Shown: positions 16,547 to 24,680 of the stretch, one piece after another | Layout of the letters: each line of letters begins with the position of its first letter | Numbering within the stretch: position 1 is the stretch's first letter | Assembly (NCBI GenBank): GCA_937898665.1 | Contig: CALEIY010000246.1 | Location: 1 to 35,275 of the forward strand | Length of the DNA: 35,275 nt | From: Candidatus Bathyarchaeota archaeon | GTDB lineage: Archaea; Thermoproteota; Bathyarchaeia; TCS64; B23 | Direction: 5' to 3' | Notes under the pieces: generated by a model | What the model saw: only the letters and a program-made list of their open reading frames with translations | What the model was told of the DNA's origin: nothing | Databases searched by the model: none | Made by a program: the position numbers and the translations under genes

Positions 16547-17497
16547 TCAGGTGGCTATAGACCTCTTAATGATCTCGGGGTTAACCTCCCCCGCGATGTA
16601 GGTGGCTCCGGTTCTTAGACTTGTTAAACCGACGACGGCTGGGGCGAAGAGCGCTGGATCTATCTGGGTGAAGTCGAAGTTCACGGCCTTATATATCTCG
16701 TAGGAGGGCTTCCCATACTCCTTCGAAGTCGAGGAGGGAGCCTTCTCAGCCAGCTCCTTTAAGATCTCCTCTTCCTCGTCGACGATGAAGTGGGTGACGC
16801 CGCCGTAGGTGAGGGCATCCTCAGCCCTGCCCATCGCCTTCCCCCAGTCGCCGTGAACAGGCATTATGGGGGCATAGCCGACGCCATACTCCACCTTCTT
16901 TAAGTCTAGGCCTAGGACGTCGAGTCTGAAGAGTCCCGTCTCGACGACTCGACCGGATATCTGAACCATCCCCGCTATGGAGGTGGTTGAGGTCAAGAGT
17001 AGATAGAGGTCCCTCGGGTCTACACCGCATTTCTCAGCGATGAATCGGGCGGCCTCATCCGTCGGCCTCCTATCCGTCTCCAATAGCAGCACCGCCACAT
17101 CGGCCTCGTCTTTATACTCAATCTTCTGATAGACCTTCTTAGGCTTCAGGGCTAAGGCTCTCCCAGGGCCTGAAGCATCAGCCGTATAGTCTCCAGCCTT
17201 AATCCTCCAGCCGGCCAGCTGGGCTCCGAAGAGGGCGATGGCTGGGTGATCCGTTGAGACGACCACCGTCGGCAGCTTCAGTCCCCCATAATCCGCGTAG
17301 CTCAGGTGAGCCTCTCCGGCTCCCCCCATAGCGATCCTGGTGACCATCAATCCCGCTGCGTATCCCCCAGGGGCTTCTAGGCCTGTGTCGATGACTGTTG
17401 AGCCGCAGGGCAGCTTTGAGACCTCTATGCGGTATAGCTCCGGCTCCGAGAGTAGTTCTTCCACCAGCTTATAGGCCAGCCGATTTATGCTCAGCAT
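16547..17497 (-). CDS. mch: Methenyltetrahydromethanopterin cyclohydrolase
   Basis: 316 residues, normal length for Mch. It converts N5-formyl-H4MPT to N5,N10-methenyl-H4MPT, the step after Ftr. Family blocks include SINRLAYKLVEELL, CGSTVIDTGLEAPGGYAAGLM, VSTDHPAIALFGAQLAGW, the ASGPGRAL loop, LLLTSTTSIAGMVQISGRVVETG and YGVGYAPIMPVHGDW. It is soluble. A very good Shine-Dalgarno AGGAGGTG (minus strand, 17504-17511) lies 6 nt before the ATG, unlike the leaderless genes around it. It sits 6 kb from the fwd/ftr operon, separated by the sugar cluster. Confidence 0.97.
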   Translation of the reverse strand: MLSINRLAYKLVEELLSEPELYRIEVSKLPCGSTVIDTGLEAPGGYAAGLMVTRIAMGGAGEAHLSYADYGGLKLPTVVVSTDHPAIALFGAQLAGWRIKAGDYTADASGPGRALALKPKKVYQKIEYKDEADVAVLLLETDRRPTDEAARFIAEKCGVDPRDLYLLLTSTTSIAGMVQISGRVVETGLFRLDVLGLDLKKVEYGVGYAPIMPVHGDWGKAMGRAEDALTYGGVTHFIVDEEEEILKELAEKAPSSTSKEYGKPSYEIYKAVNFDFTQIDPALFAPAVVGLTSLRTGATYIAGEVNPEIIKRSIAT

Positions 17498-17503
17498 AGT
17501 TCA

Positions 17504-17511
17504 CACCTCCT
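17504..17511 (-). promoter_or_regulatory. Strong Shine-Dalgarno of mch
   Basis: AGGAGGTG on the minus strand, 6 nt before the ATG. A TATA-like CTTTTAAC lies at 17531-17538. Confidence 0.7.
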
Positions 17512-17556
17512 ATACGGGTTTGAGGATGAGGTTAAAAGACCTCCGCCCCTCGAGTT

Positions 17557-17577
17557 GAATGACAGCCATCGTCATTC
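17557..17577. terminator. Hairpin after the macrodomain gene
   Basis: Perfect 7-bp arms GAATGAC (17557-17563) and GTCATTC (17571-17577) enclose loop AGCCATC. It lies 2 nt beyond the minus-strand macrodomain stop (17580-17582). It shares 17 of 21 positions with the core of the hairpin at 3911-3933, including the TGACAGCCA segment. Confidence 0.5.
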
Positions 17578-17579
17578 TC

Positions 17580-18113
17580 CTACAGCTTCAGCAGCCTCTC
17601 AACGGCCCTCTCGAAGGCTCCTCGGAGCTCCTCGTCGAAGCCTATTAGGAGAACCTCCCTGAGCGGCGTCCCCTCATCTATATGCCTCTTAAGCTCCTCC
17701 ACCATCACCTCAGCCGCATCAGCTGCGGCCACTCCCCCGACGCCTGTTCCCAGGCCTGGGAAGGCTATGCTCCTCGCCTTCAGGTTGCTGGCGCATCGGA
17801 GGGCGGCCCTCATCGCCTTCCTCACGTTCTGGAGGCCGATCCTCATCGCTGGGCGCCTCATCGTCGGCGCATGGATCACCCATCTCGCCCTCAGTCTTCC
17901 AGCTCCCGTTGCTATCGCCTCCCCGACGGGTAGAGGCGCATGTCTCCTAGCCTCCTCCTCTATCTCAGCTCCACCCCTCCTCCTTATCGCTCCAGCTACG
18001 CCTCCACCCATTATTAGGAGGCTATTAGCTGGATTCACCACGGCCTCCGCCTCCACCTCCGTGATATCTCCCCTCAGCACTCTAACCCTAACGCCCTTAT
18101 ACACCACATCCAT
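17580..18113 (-). CDS. Macrodomain (ADP-ribose-binding) protein
   Basis: 177 residues from the ATG at 18113. Macrodomain landmarks are GDITEVEAEAVVNPAN (15-30), GGGVAGAIRRRGG (36-48), the PVGEAIATGAG block, WVIHAPT and FPGLGTGVGG. Such proteins bind or hydrolyse ADP-ribose derivatives. I chose the third possible ATG because GGAGGTGA sits 5-6 nt before it; starts at 18128 and 18158 are possible. It overlaps the 3' end of the DNA glycosylase gene, so it is translationally coupled to it. Joint placement with a glycosylase and a P-loop kinase hints at nucleic-acid or nucleotide repair (inference). Confidence 0.88.
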   Translation of the reverse strand: MDVVYKGVRVRVLRGDITEVEAEAVVNPANSLLIMGGGVAGAIRRRGGAEIEEEARRHAPLPVGEAIATGAGRLRARWVIHAPTMRRPAMRIGLQNVRKAMRAALRCASNLKARSIAFPGLGTGVGGVAAADAAEVMVEELKRHIDEGTPLREVLLIGFDEELRGAFERAVERLLKL

Positions 18114-18732
18114 GGTGCTCACCTCCATCGCGGCACCAATCGGCGACGGGGCACTCATCGCATCGCTGTTTCTTACAGAACTCTAGGTGTATTCTCACCA
18201 GAGCTGATTCATAGGGTCTGGGATCATCTAAGCCTAGCTTCCCAGCCATCTTCAAGGCGATCTCTGAAGGCTGTGGATCAGCCTTAGGCCAGATGCCCCG
18301 AAGCTCCCTCAGGAAGATGTTTACCCCTACGGGGCCTAAACCCTTAAGGCTTTGAAGCCTCCTCTCCAGATCCCTCGGCCCCTCAGCCTCATCATGGAGC
18401 CTCTCCAATCCTCCATAGACTCTGAGGAGTCTGCCCATCGCCTCTAGGAGATTCGACGCCGTTGAGAAGTCGTAGCGGACATATCCACCGGAATCGAGAA
18501 CCTCCACAAGTCTATCCCATCCGGCTTCTAGGATCCGCTCGGGGGTGTCCAGCCCCTCCTCCATAAACCTCCTGAAGGTTCTCTTCGCTATCTCAGCCGA
18601 TATACGCCTGGCGAAGAGGAGGGAGGCCAAAAGCCACTTGAATCTATCCTCAGCCCTCCTCAAGTCTAGGTTTAATTCCTGGGCGTAGGTGGATACTCTA
18701 CTCAGCGCCTCCTCTAGGCTCATGTGCCCCAT
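18097..18732 (-). CDS. HhH-GPD DNA glycosylase with C-terminal Fe-S motif (endonuclease III-like)
   Basis: 211 residues. The helix-hairpin-helix is LKGLGPVGVNIFL (129-141), and the catalytic aspartate is probably D152 in KADPQP. The C-terminus has four cysteines, C186, C191, C194 and C200, a C-x4-C-x2-C-x5-C variant of the endonuclease III [4Fe-4S] motif (x6-x2-x5). The lysine that gives endonuclease III its lyase activity is not present in the hairpin (VGV where RKT is usual). A monofunctional glycosylase is therefore likely, with the excised base unknown. It overlaps the kinase gene upstream by 35 nt and the macrodomain gene downstream. ATG at 18723 is an alternative start. Confidence 0.82.
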   Translation of the reverse strand: MGHMSLEEALSRVSTYAQELNLDLRRAEDRFKWLLASLLFARRISAEIAKRTFRRFMEEGLDTPERILEAGWDRLVEVLDSGGYVRYDFSTASNLLEAMGRLLRVYGGLERLHDEAEGPRDLERRLQSLKGLGPVGVNIFLRELRGIWPKADPQPSEIALKMAGKLGLDDPRPYESALVRIHLEFCKKQRCDECPVADWCRDGGEHHGCGV

Positions 18733-19186
18733 TTAACTCTCTTACCCTCTCTAGGATGAGTTTAACGGCCTCCTCCACATCCAGCTTATCCGTCTCTATC
18801 TCCAGATCGGCGTCTTGAGGCCACTCGAATTCATTCCAAATTATGTGGATCGCCTCCTCCGGTATCGGTTTTCCCCTCTCCACGTTTCGCCTAAGGCATA
18901 GCTCCAGCGGTGCCTTCAAGACGACGGTGAGAATCCTCCCTCGGTCGCCTACGATCTCCCTCACCCTAATCCTCCACCTCCTCCGATAGAAGGTTCCATC
19001 CAGGATAATGTAGCGATAAGCGCCCAGACTTCGGAAGAGTTCGTTCATCATCCTCCTATAGGCCCTACGCTTGAAGGCGTCCGTTGAGATGACCCTTGAA
19101 CCTGGAAGGAGCTCCATCAATCTCCTCGCTATGGAGGATTTACCCGCCGCCACGGGGCCGCATAGGATTATGATGAGAGGCTTCAC
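18698..19186 (-). CDS. P-loop kinase, KTI12/PSTK-like
   Basis: 162 residues. Walker A GPVAAGKSS (10-18) is followed by VISTDAF, an ILDGTFYRRRWR strand-loop and LRRNVERGKPIPEEAI, a pattern shared by KTI12, O-phosphoseryl-tRNA(Sec) kinase and adenylylsulfate-kinase-like P-loop kinases. The C-terminal tRNA-binding domain of PSTK is absent, so a small nucleotide or metabolite kinase is more likely. The GTG start at 19186 lies about 30 nt after a TATA box shared with the divergent amidohydrolase gene. It is the first gene of the kinase-glycosylase-macrodomain operon. Substrate unknown. Confidence 0.75.
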   Translation of the reverse strand: MKPLIIILCGPVAAGKSSIARRLMELLPGSRVISTDAFKRRAYRRMMNELFRSLGAYRYIILDGTFYRRRWRIRVREIVGDRGRILTVVLKAPLELCLRRNVERGKPIPEEAIHIIWNEFEWPQDADLEIETDKLDVEEAVKLILERVRELNGAHEPRGGAE

Positions 19187-19212
19187 TTCAATTCCCTTCC
19201 CCGGAGCTCAAG

Positions 19213-19220
19213 TATTTAAG
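19213..19220. promoter_or_regulatory. Shared TATA element for divergent genes
   Basis: TATTTAAG, read as CTTAAATA on the minus strand. Its centre is about 26 nt before the ATG at 19243 and about 30 nt before the GTG at 19186. One AT element therefore appears to serve both directions. No second TATA box is visible in the 56-nt gap. Confidence 0.5.
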
Positions 19221-19242
19221 ACCTTGAATCCTACTGTAGGAG

Positions 19243-21012
19243 ATGGAGGAGTATGATCTACTAATTCGAGACGCCCTCATCGTCGATGGAAGCGGAAAGC
19301 CACCCTACAGGGGATCCATCGGCGTTAAGGGTGATCGAATTGAAGCCATGGGAGATGTGAAGGGTGAAGCTGAGAAGGTGATCGACGCCGAAGGCCTCGT
19401 CGCCTCCCCGGGATTCATCGACGCCCACAGCCATGCGGATTGGACTCTGCTCTGGTACCCCCTATGTGAGAGCTATGTGATGCAGGGGGTAACCACCTTC
19501 GTCGGAGGCCAATGTGGAGGTTCACCGGCGCCCCTGAGGGAGTATATCAGGCTGCCCTGGATGCTGAGGGACTACCTCGATGAGCTGCATCCCTACCTGT
19601 ATTATCCGCCTCCCCTCTTCCCGCTGGACACCGTCAATGAGTGGATGGAGGCCAAGTTCGGCTGGAAGATCGATTGGACGACGATGGAAGGCTACTTCAA
19701 ACGGGTTGAGCGGGAGGGCATCTCCATAAACTATGCCCCCCTGGTGGGTCATGGAACCATACGATACGCCGTTATGGGGAGGGATTACAAGAGGCATTCA
19801 AAGCCGGAGGAGGTGGAGGAGATGAAGGAGCTGGTGGCAGAGGCGATGGAGCAGGGATGCATAGGGATGTCGACGGGACTCGACTATGATCCAGACGTCT
19901 TCGCCGATAAATCCGAGATCGATGAATGCGTCGCAGTCCTCAAGGAGTATGGAGGCATCTACTCGCCTCACTGGAGGAGGACGGGTCGTCGAAGGGATAT
20001 CGCCGTGGGCGCCCGTCTCCCCGAGCGGATCAAGGGGATAGCCGAGGTCATCGACACCTGCCGCAAGACTGGTGTCCCCCTACACATCGCCCACCTATAC
20101 GGCGGCTATGACGTCTATCCTCCACCTCCGCCGGTTCTTCAGGAGGCTGTGGGGAAGGCGACGCTCCAGCTCATCGATGAGGCTAGGGCTGAGGGTCTAC
20201 GGGTAACCTTCGACGTCATACCCTATTATGGCTGGAATCCGATGCCATATCTCTGCAGCCTACACCTAACGCCCTGGCTTAGGCTCCTCGGCTCCAGGGA
20301 GGCCCTGGCGAAGTGGCTGAGGGTTGAGGATTTCAGGAGAGATGTGAAGGAGGCCCTCGCGGCGGGTAAGTGGTTCATAAGGGTGCATATCAACCCCAAC
20401 ACAAATCCCAGGTGGGCTGAGAACATCCTCATCGTGAAACATAAGAATGAGGATTATAACGGCAGGACTCTCGCAGAGGTTGCTGAGCTTAGGGGTAAGG
20501 ATCCCCTCGACACGCTCTTTGATCTCATCGCCGAAGACCCAGATGCAAGGGGTGCAACCAGGGATTACCGCATCTCGGAGGAGTATGTGAAGCTCTTCTT
20601 CAAGCATCCAGCCTCCATGGTGGGCGTCGACGTCGCAGTATTCGACGACAAGTATCAGATGAGGTCACCGCCATATCAGATGCCTGGAATAAACAACTAT
20701 GCCGCCTACCCCTCCTTCATCAGCCGATACGTCAGAGAGCAGAGGCTCCTCACCCTCGAAGAAGCCATAAGGAAGTGCACCTCGCTTCCAGCTGAGGTCT
20801 ATGGCATAAGGCATCGAGGCATATTGAAAGAGGGCTACTACGCAGACATAGTCCTCTTCGACCTGGAGAGGCTTAAGGTGGCCGGAGACCTACTGGAGCC
20901 CCGTAGATATCCCGAGGGGATAGAATACGTCATCGTAAACGGCGAGATCGTCGTGGAGAAGGGTAGACATAGGGGTGTGAGGCCTGGGAGAATCCTGAAG
21001 AGGGAGGGCTGA
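19243..21012 (+). CDS. N-acyl-D-amino-acid deacylase-like amidohydrolase
   Basis: 589 residues, longer than the roughly 480-530 usual for D-aminoacylases. The amidohydrolase core begins with GFIDAHSHAD. It has the D-aminoacylase cysteine region FVGGQCGGSPAP, PLVGHGTIR, GMSTGLDYDPD, LHIAHLYGG and a C-terminal RHRGILKEGYYADIVLFD. Enzymes of this group hydrolyse N-acyl-D-amino acids or related amides at a mono- or dinuclear zinc site. The usual YxSHxR reads YSPHWRR, and the extra length falls in the middle of the barrel. Specificity is therefore uncertain; a D-hydantoinase-like or other amide substrate is possible. No signal peptide. Transcription is probably leaderless. Confidence 0.8.
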   Translation: MEEYDLLIRDALIVDGSGKPPYRGSIGVKGDRIEAMGDVKGEAEKVIDAEGLVASPGFIDAHSHADWTLLWYPLCESYVMQGVTTFVGGQCGGSPAPLREYIRLPWMLRDYLDELHPYLYYPPPLFPLDTVNEWMEAKFGWKIDWTTMEGYFKRVEREGISINYAPLVGHGTIRYAVMGRDYKRHSKPEEVEEMKELVAEAMEQGCIGMSTGLDYDPDVFADKSEIDECVAVLKEYGGIYSPHWRRTGRRRDIAVGARLPERIKGIAEVIDTCRKTGVPLHIAHLYGGYDVYPPPPPVLQEAVGKATLQLIDEARAEGLRVTFDVIPYYGWNPMPYLCSLHLTPWLRLLGSREALAKWLRVEDFRRDVKEALAAGKWFIRVHINPNTNPRWAENILIVKHKNEDYNGRTLAEVAELRGKDPLDTLFDLIAEDPDARGATRDYRISEEYVKLFFKHPASMVGVDVAVFDDKYQMRSPPYQMPGINNYAAYPSFISRYVREQRLLTLEEAIRKCTSLPAEVYGIRHRGILKEGYYADIVLFDLERLKVAGDLLEPRRYPEGIEYVIVNGEIVVEKGRHRGVRPGRILKREG

Positions 21013-21041
21013 CCTCCTCCTTTTCTTGCATCATCTTCCCG

Positions 21042-21743
21042 TTAGGACTCAATCACTCTTCGAACCCATAGGAAGTAGATGAGTAGGAGGAGTAGGGCTG
21101 CGGCGACGATGAGATCAACCTTCCCCAGGAGCTCCTCGATGATGATCCAATTCTGACCCAGTATGAAGCCGGCGTAGGCGAGGGCGAGATTCCAGGGGAG
21201 AGAGCCAATCAGCGTTAGGATAGAGAAGACTCCGACATCCATTCGGCCTATGCCTGCGGGGAGCGATACGACGGTTCTCAGAGCCGGCGTCATCCTGCCG
21301 ATGAGGATGAAGACCGCCCCATACTTGGCCAGCCATTTCTCAGCCCTCTCCAGGTCGGACTCCCTGACGTGGAGGAGCCATCCATAACGCTCCAGGAGTC
21401 TTCTACCATATCTGGCTCCGAGGAGATAGAGGATGAGGGAGCCGAGGAGGTTGGCCCCCGTCGCCGTGAGGACGATGAGCCAGAAGTTGAAGACATCTTC
21501 ATAGCTGAGGTAGCCGGCTAGGGGGACGACGATCTCGCTGGGTATGGGAATCAAGGCGCTTTCAAGGGTCATGGAGATGAAGACGCCGAGATAGCCCAAC
21601 TCCTCCACGAAGCCAACGGCTACTAGGAATAGGTTTCTGGTGATTCCAAGGGAGGGTGGCTCGGTTGAGGTGAATATCTGTATGGAGATCAATACTAGCA
21701 ACAGAGTCGAAGCAGCCCAATATAGCTGGCTCACCCTCCTCAA
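21042..21743 (-). CDS. DedA/SNARE-associated family membrane protein
   Basis: 233 residues with about five hydrophobic segments. Family marks are ALIPIPSEIVVPLAGYLSY (about residues 65-83), the G-rich GANLLGSLILYLLGARYGRR, and GRMTPALRTVVSLPAGIGRM, the conserved arginine-containing motif. DedA proteins are thought to act in lipid carrier or phospholipid translocation and membrane homeostasis. The TTG start has GAGGAG about 9 nt upstream, and CTTTATAAGG (21786-21795) gives a leader of about 20 nt. It lies after wtpC on the same strand but with its own promoter. Confidence 0.85.
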   Translation of the reverse strand: MRRVSQLYWAASTLLLVLISIQIFTSTEPPSLGITRNLFLVAVGFVEELGYLGVFISMTLESALIPIPSEIVVPLAGYLSYEDVFNFWLIVLTATGANLLGSLILYLLGARYGRRLLERYGWLLHVRESDLERAEKWLAKYGAVFILIGRMTPALRTVVSLPAGIGRMDVGVFSILTLIGSLPWNLALAYAGFILGQNWIIIEELLGKVDLIVAAALLLLLIYFLWVRRVIES

Positions 21744-21796
21744 CCCAGACTCCTCGATGTTTGGGGGGTGATTCTTCCCGAGGGCCTTATAAAGGG

Positions 21797-22867
21797 TTAG
21801 GTGGAGGGTAGAACCTTCACAGCCGTCGCCTTAAAACCTGCGTAGAGCATCTCCCCTGGCTTAGGGTTCAGCTCCTCGTAGGATCCTCTCGTTATCAACA
21901 CCCTCAGGCTTACCCCTCCCCTCGTGAGCTCCACTTCTATGAGGGGGCCGAGCTCCTCGACTCCTGCGACGCGGCAGTGCAACTGATTCCTCATGCTGCT
22001 CCTCAATGGGGCGCGTGATAGTACGATGTCCTCACGGCCGAGGAGGAGGATCACCCTCCTCCCCGTGGGGAGGGGCTTCGGGTGGGCAGCCTTCAGCTCC
22101 ACCCCCTCGACGTCTATGAGTTGAACCCCTCCCTCACACCTCTTCACGATGCCCTCTAAGATGTTTGGTCTTCCACTAAGCCAGGCCACCTCCATCGATT
22201 TTGGATCTCTGAAGACCTCCATCGGCCTCCCAACCTGTATGATCTCGCCGCCGTACATCACCGCCATCCGCTTTCCAAGCTCGGCGGCCTCAACCGGGTC
22301 GTGGGTCACATGGATGGCCGTGAAGCCCAGCTCGCGGTGGAGCCTCTTAATCAGCTCTTTGGCCGACTCCCTCGAGGCCTCATCGAGGCTGCTGAGGGGC
22401 TCATCGAGGAGGAGGGCTTGGGGCTTTATGATGAGGGCTCTCGCCAGGGCGACCCGCTGCCTCTCCCCTCCGCTGAGGGTCTCCGGCATTCTTTTGAGAA
22501 GCCCCTCGATGCCGATGTATTCGGCGACCTTTAAGACCCTTCTACGAAGCTCGGACTCCCGAGTTCCCCTTATCCTTAGGCCGTAGGCGATGTTCTCGTA
22601 GACGGTCATGTGGGGCCAGAGGGCGATGCTCTGGGGGACATAGGCTAAGCCCCTTTTCTCAGGGGGGAGATCGGTGATGTCTCTACCATCGATGTAGATG
22701 CTCCCAGCCTCGGGTCTCCTGAACCCTACGAGGGTTTCGAGGAAGATTGTTTTACCCGCCCCGCTTGGCCCCATGAGGGTGAGATACTCGCCTCTCTCCA
22801 CGTCGAGCTCCTCAACCCGCAGCTTGAAGTCTCCAGCCATCACCCGTAGCCCCTCAACCCTTATCAT
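21797..22867 (-). CDS. wtpC: Tungstate/molybdate ABC transporter ATP-binding protein
   Basis: 356 residues from the ATG at 22867, where it overlaps the permease stop by 4 nt. A longer frame to 23086 only runs antisense-like through wtpB. Walker A GPSGAGKT (33-40), Q-loop YVPQS, signature LSGGERQRVALARAL, Walker B ALLLDEP and the switch histidine THD are all intact. The C-terminal 120 residues contain a TOBE/MOP-type domain (SSMRNQLHCRVAGVEELG), which in this family binds oxyanion and gates transport. It is the last gene of wtpA-B-C. WtpC versus ModC naming rests on the archaeal context. Confidence 0.9.
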   Translation of the reverse strand: MIRVEGLRVMAGDFKLRVEELDVERGEYLTLMGPSGAGKTIFLETLVGFRRPEAGSIYIDGRDITDLPPEKRGLAYVPQSIALWPHMTVYENIAYGLRIRGTRESELRRRVLKVAEYIGIEGLLKRMPETLSGGERQRVALARALIIKPQALLLDEPLSSLDEASRESAKELIKRLHRELGFTAIHVTHDPVEAAELGKRMAVMYGGEIIQVGRPMEVFRDPKSMEVAWLSGRPNILEGIVKRCEGGVQLIDVEGVELKAAHPKPLPTGRRVILLLGREDIVLSRAPLRSSMRNQLHCRVAGVEELGPLIEVELTRGGVSLRVLITRGSYEELNPKPGEMLYAGFKATAVKVLPST

Positions 22868-23658
22868 CGCCTTTCCTCCATCGCCCTCAATCCTGTGAGG
22901 ATTATCAAGCTGGCTATGAGCAGTAGAACCGATAGCCCTGCGGCGGCCTTCAATCCCCTTGTTAGGAACCATTCGTAGACGAGGACTCCTGCGACGGTTG
23001 GGTGGTAGGCCACCACCATTATGGCTCCAACCTCGCTCACCGCCCTGGCGAGGCTCATCAGCCACCCCGTGAGGATGCTCCTCCACGCCAACGGCAGTGA
23101 GATGGTTAGGAAGACCCTCTGGGCTGAGGCCCCTAGGCTCCTCGCCACCTTCTCAAGCTCCAGGTCAATGGAGTCGAATCCCCTCTTGGCGAAGTTCACG
23201 GCGAAGGGTGAGGAGACGAAGACCATGGCGAGAACCACTCCGTAGAAGCTATCCTCAACTCTCAGGCCGATGGAGGAGAGCAGTTGGCCGAGGGGCGCCC
23301 TGCTGTTGAAGGCGAGGAGAACGGCTATGCCCGCAACGGTGTGGGGGAGGATTAAGGGGAGGTCGAGGAGGCCTTGGATGAGGCTTTTACCCCTGAAATC
23401 GCCCCGGCTCAACATGTAGGCGAGGGGGACGCCGAAGAGTGTTGAGAACGACGCTGAGACGGCTCCAGCTCCCAGCGACAAGGCTACAGCCGATAGGGCT
23501 TTGGGGTTCATAGCCGTATCTGGGATCCATCCACCCCCTATGGAGATGAGGGAGAGCAGGGGGATCACGAGGACTGCTATGAGGATGCTCGCCAGCCCTG
23601 ATAGGTAGAGGAGAAACCACTTGGCACCGGCCAGGGGGGAGCCAGGCTCAACGGACAT
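22864..23658 (-). CDS. wtpB: Tungstate/molybdate ABC transporter permease
   Basis: 264 residues from the ATG at 23658, which shares one base with the wtpA stop (TGATG). A longer frame to 23691 would overlap wtpA by 34 nt. It has about six transmembrane helices and the ABC-permease EAA-like loop EKVARSLGASAQRVFLTISLPLAWRSI, where WtpC docks. LPHTVAGIAVLLAF and ARAVSEVGAIMVVAYHP match ModB/WtpB proteins. Its position between wtpA and wtpC supports high-affinity tungstate or molybdate uptake. Confidence 0.9.
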   Translation of the reverse strand: MSVEPGSPLAGAKWFLLYLSGLASILIAVLVIPLLSLISIGGGWIPDTAMNPKALSAVALSLGAGAVSASFSTLFGVPLAYMLSRGDFRGKSLIQGLLDLPLILPHTVAGIAVLLAFNSRAPLGQLLSSIGLRVEDSFYGVVLAMVFVSSPFAVNFAKRGFDSIDLELEKVARSLGASAQRVFLTISLPLAWRSILTGWLMSLARAVSEVGAIMVVAYHPTVAGVLVYEWFLTRGLKAAAGLSVLLLIASLIILTGLRAMEERR

Positions 23659-24680
23659 CAATCTCCCTCCTCTAGGAGCTCCGTAAGCCATTTTGGTGCT
23701 TCGCCGATGATTTCAGGCCTTATAGGTCTGAAGCCACTCTCCTCCAGGATCCCCCTCCCCTCATCGCTCAGAAGAAGCCTGATGAATCTCTTGGCTGTAT
23801 TCTCATGCTGGGCATCCAGCGGAACCGTCAACCCATAGACGATGGGTGAAGCCTTCAGAGTCTTCGCCCCCCCTCCCGTCGCCATCAACTTCAACGAGAC
23901 CTTGGCATACCAATCCTCTAACTCCGGATCGACGAGATTCAATTCATCCGGCAGCTCCACGTAGGAGAGACCCCTTGAGACTGCGACGTTCCTATACTCG
24001 AAGGCATAGTCCAGCATGCCAGCCTCGACGAGGGCGATGAGGTCGACGGATTTGCTCCTTACAAACACCCTAACCGAGTCGGGCTTAAGCCCCGTACAGT
24101 CGAGGTAGACTCCACTCTCATTCATCATGTAGGTGATACCGGCATGTTCCCTCAACATCCTCAGAGGTCTATCGTCATCGTAGTATAGTGAGGCCAAAGC
24201 CAACACCATCACGGCTCTGTAGCCGCAGGGGTCCTTATTTGGGTCTGAGAAGCCCACCCTCACATCGTCTCGTAGGAGTATCTCAAGCCAGTTCTCCTCG
24301 TTTATCTCCCCCGCGTATCGACTCTTCGATGAGTGGGCGATGACCATCTCATTTGATGCGTACTTCAGACACCATTCGGCGTGCTCTCCGAACATGAGGG
24401 CGGGTATCAACCTATAGTCGGCGCTTATGACGAGGTCGCATTTCTTCCCCATGTCTACCACCTTCCTTATGGCGTCGATGCTTCCACTCGGCTCGTTCAG
24501 CACCCTAATACCCTCGCGCCTCAGGATGGAGGCATAGCCTTCGACGACGTCGGTCATGCTCCCCGCATGGTATATGACGAGCTCCCCTGAGGGCCTCTCC
24601 ACCATATACCAGCCTATGATTCCCAGGGAGAATATGAGGATGGTGATGGTGGCTATTAGGCCTCTGCGCACATCGTTCAC
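23658..24680 (-). CDS. wtpA: Tungstate/molybdate-binding protein
   Basis: 340 residues from the GTG at 24680. A single hydrophobic N-terminal segment anchors it outside the membrane. The mature part starts with LVIYHAGSMTDVVEGY, then IRVLNEPSGSIDAIRKVVDMGKKCDLVISADYRLIP, SDPNKDPCGYRAVM and LPDELNLVDPELEDWY, all WtpA-like oxyanion-site blocks. I reject the longer frame to 24725: its first 15 codons would span the TATA box (24703-24710) and operator. The GTG lies 26-27 nt after the TATA centre, so the mRNA is probably leaderless. It diverges from the ModE-like regulator. Confidence 0.9.
   Translation of the reverse strand: MNDVRRGLIATITILIFSLGIIGWYMVERPSGELVIYHAGSMTDVVEGYASILRREGIRVLNEPSGSIDAIRKVVDMGKKCDLVISADYRLIPALMFGEHAEWCLKYASNEMVIAHSSKSRYAGEINEENWLEILLRDDVRVGFSDPNKDPCGYRAVMVLALASLYYDDDRPLRMLREHAGITYMMNESGVYLDCTGLKPDSVRVFVRSKSVDLIALVEAGMLDYAFEYRNVAVSRGLSYVELPDELNLVDPELEDWYAKVSLKLMATGGGAKTLKASPIVYGLTVPLDAQHENTAKRFIRLLLSDEGRGILEESGFRPIRPEIIGEAPKWLTELLEEGD

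Noticed and set aside
22868-23086. N-terminal extension of wtpC
   Set aside because: The 73 extra codons run through wtpB in another frame and have no ABC similarity; ATG at 22867 overlaps the wtpB stop in the usual ATGA manner.
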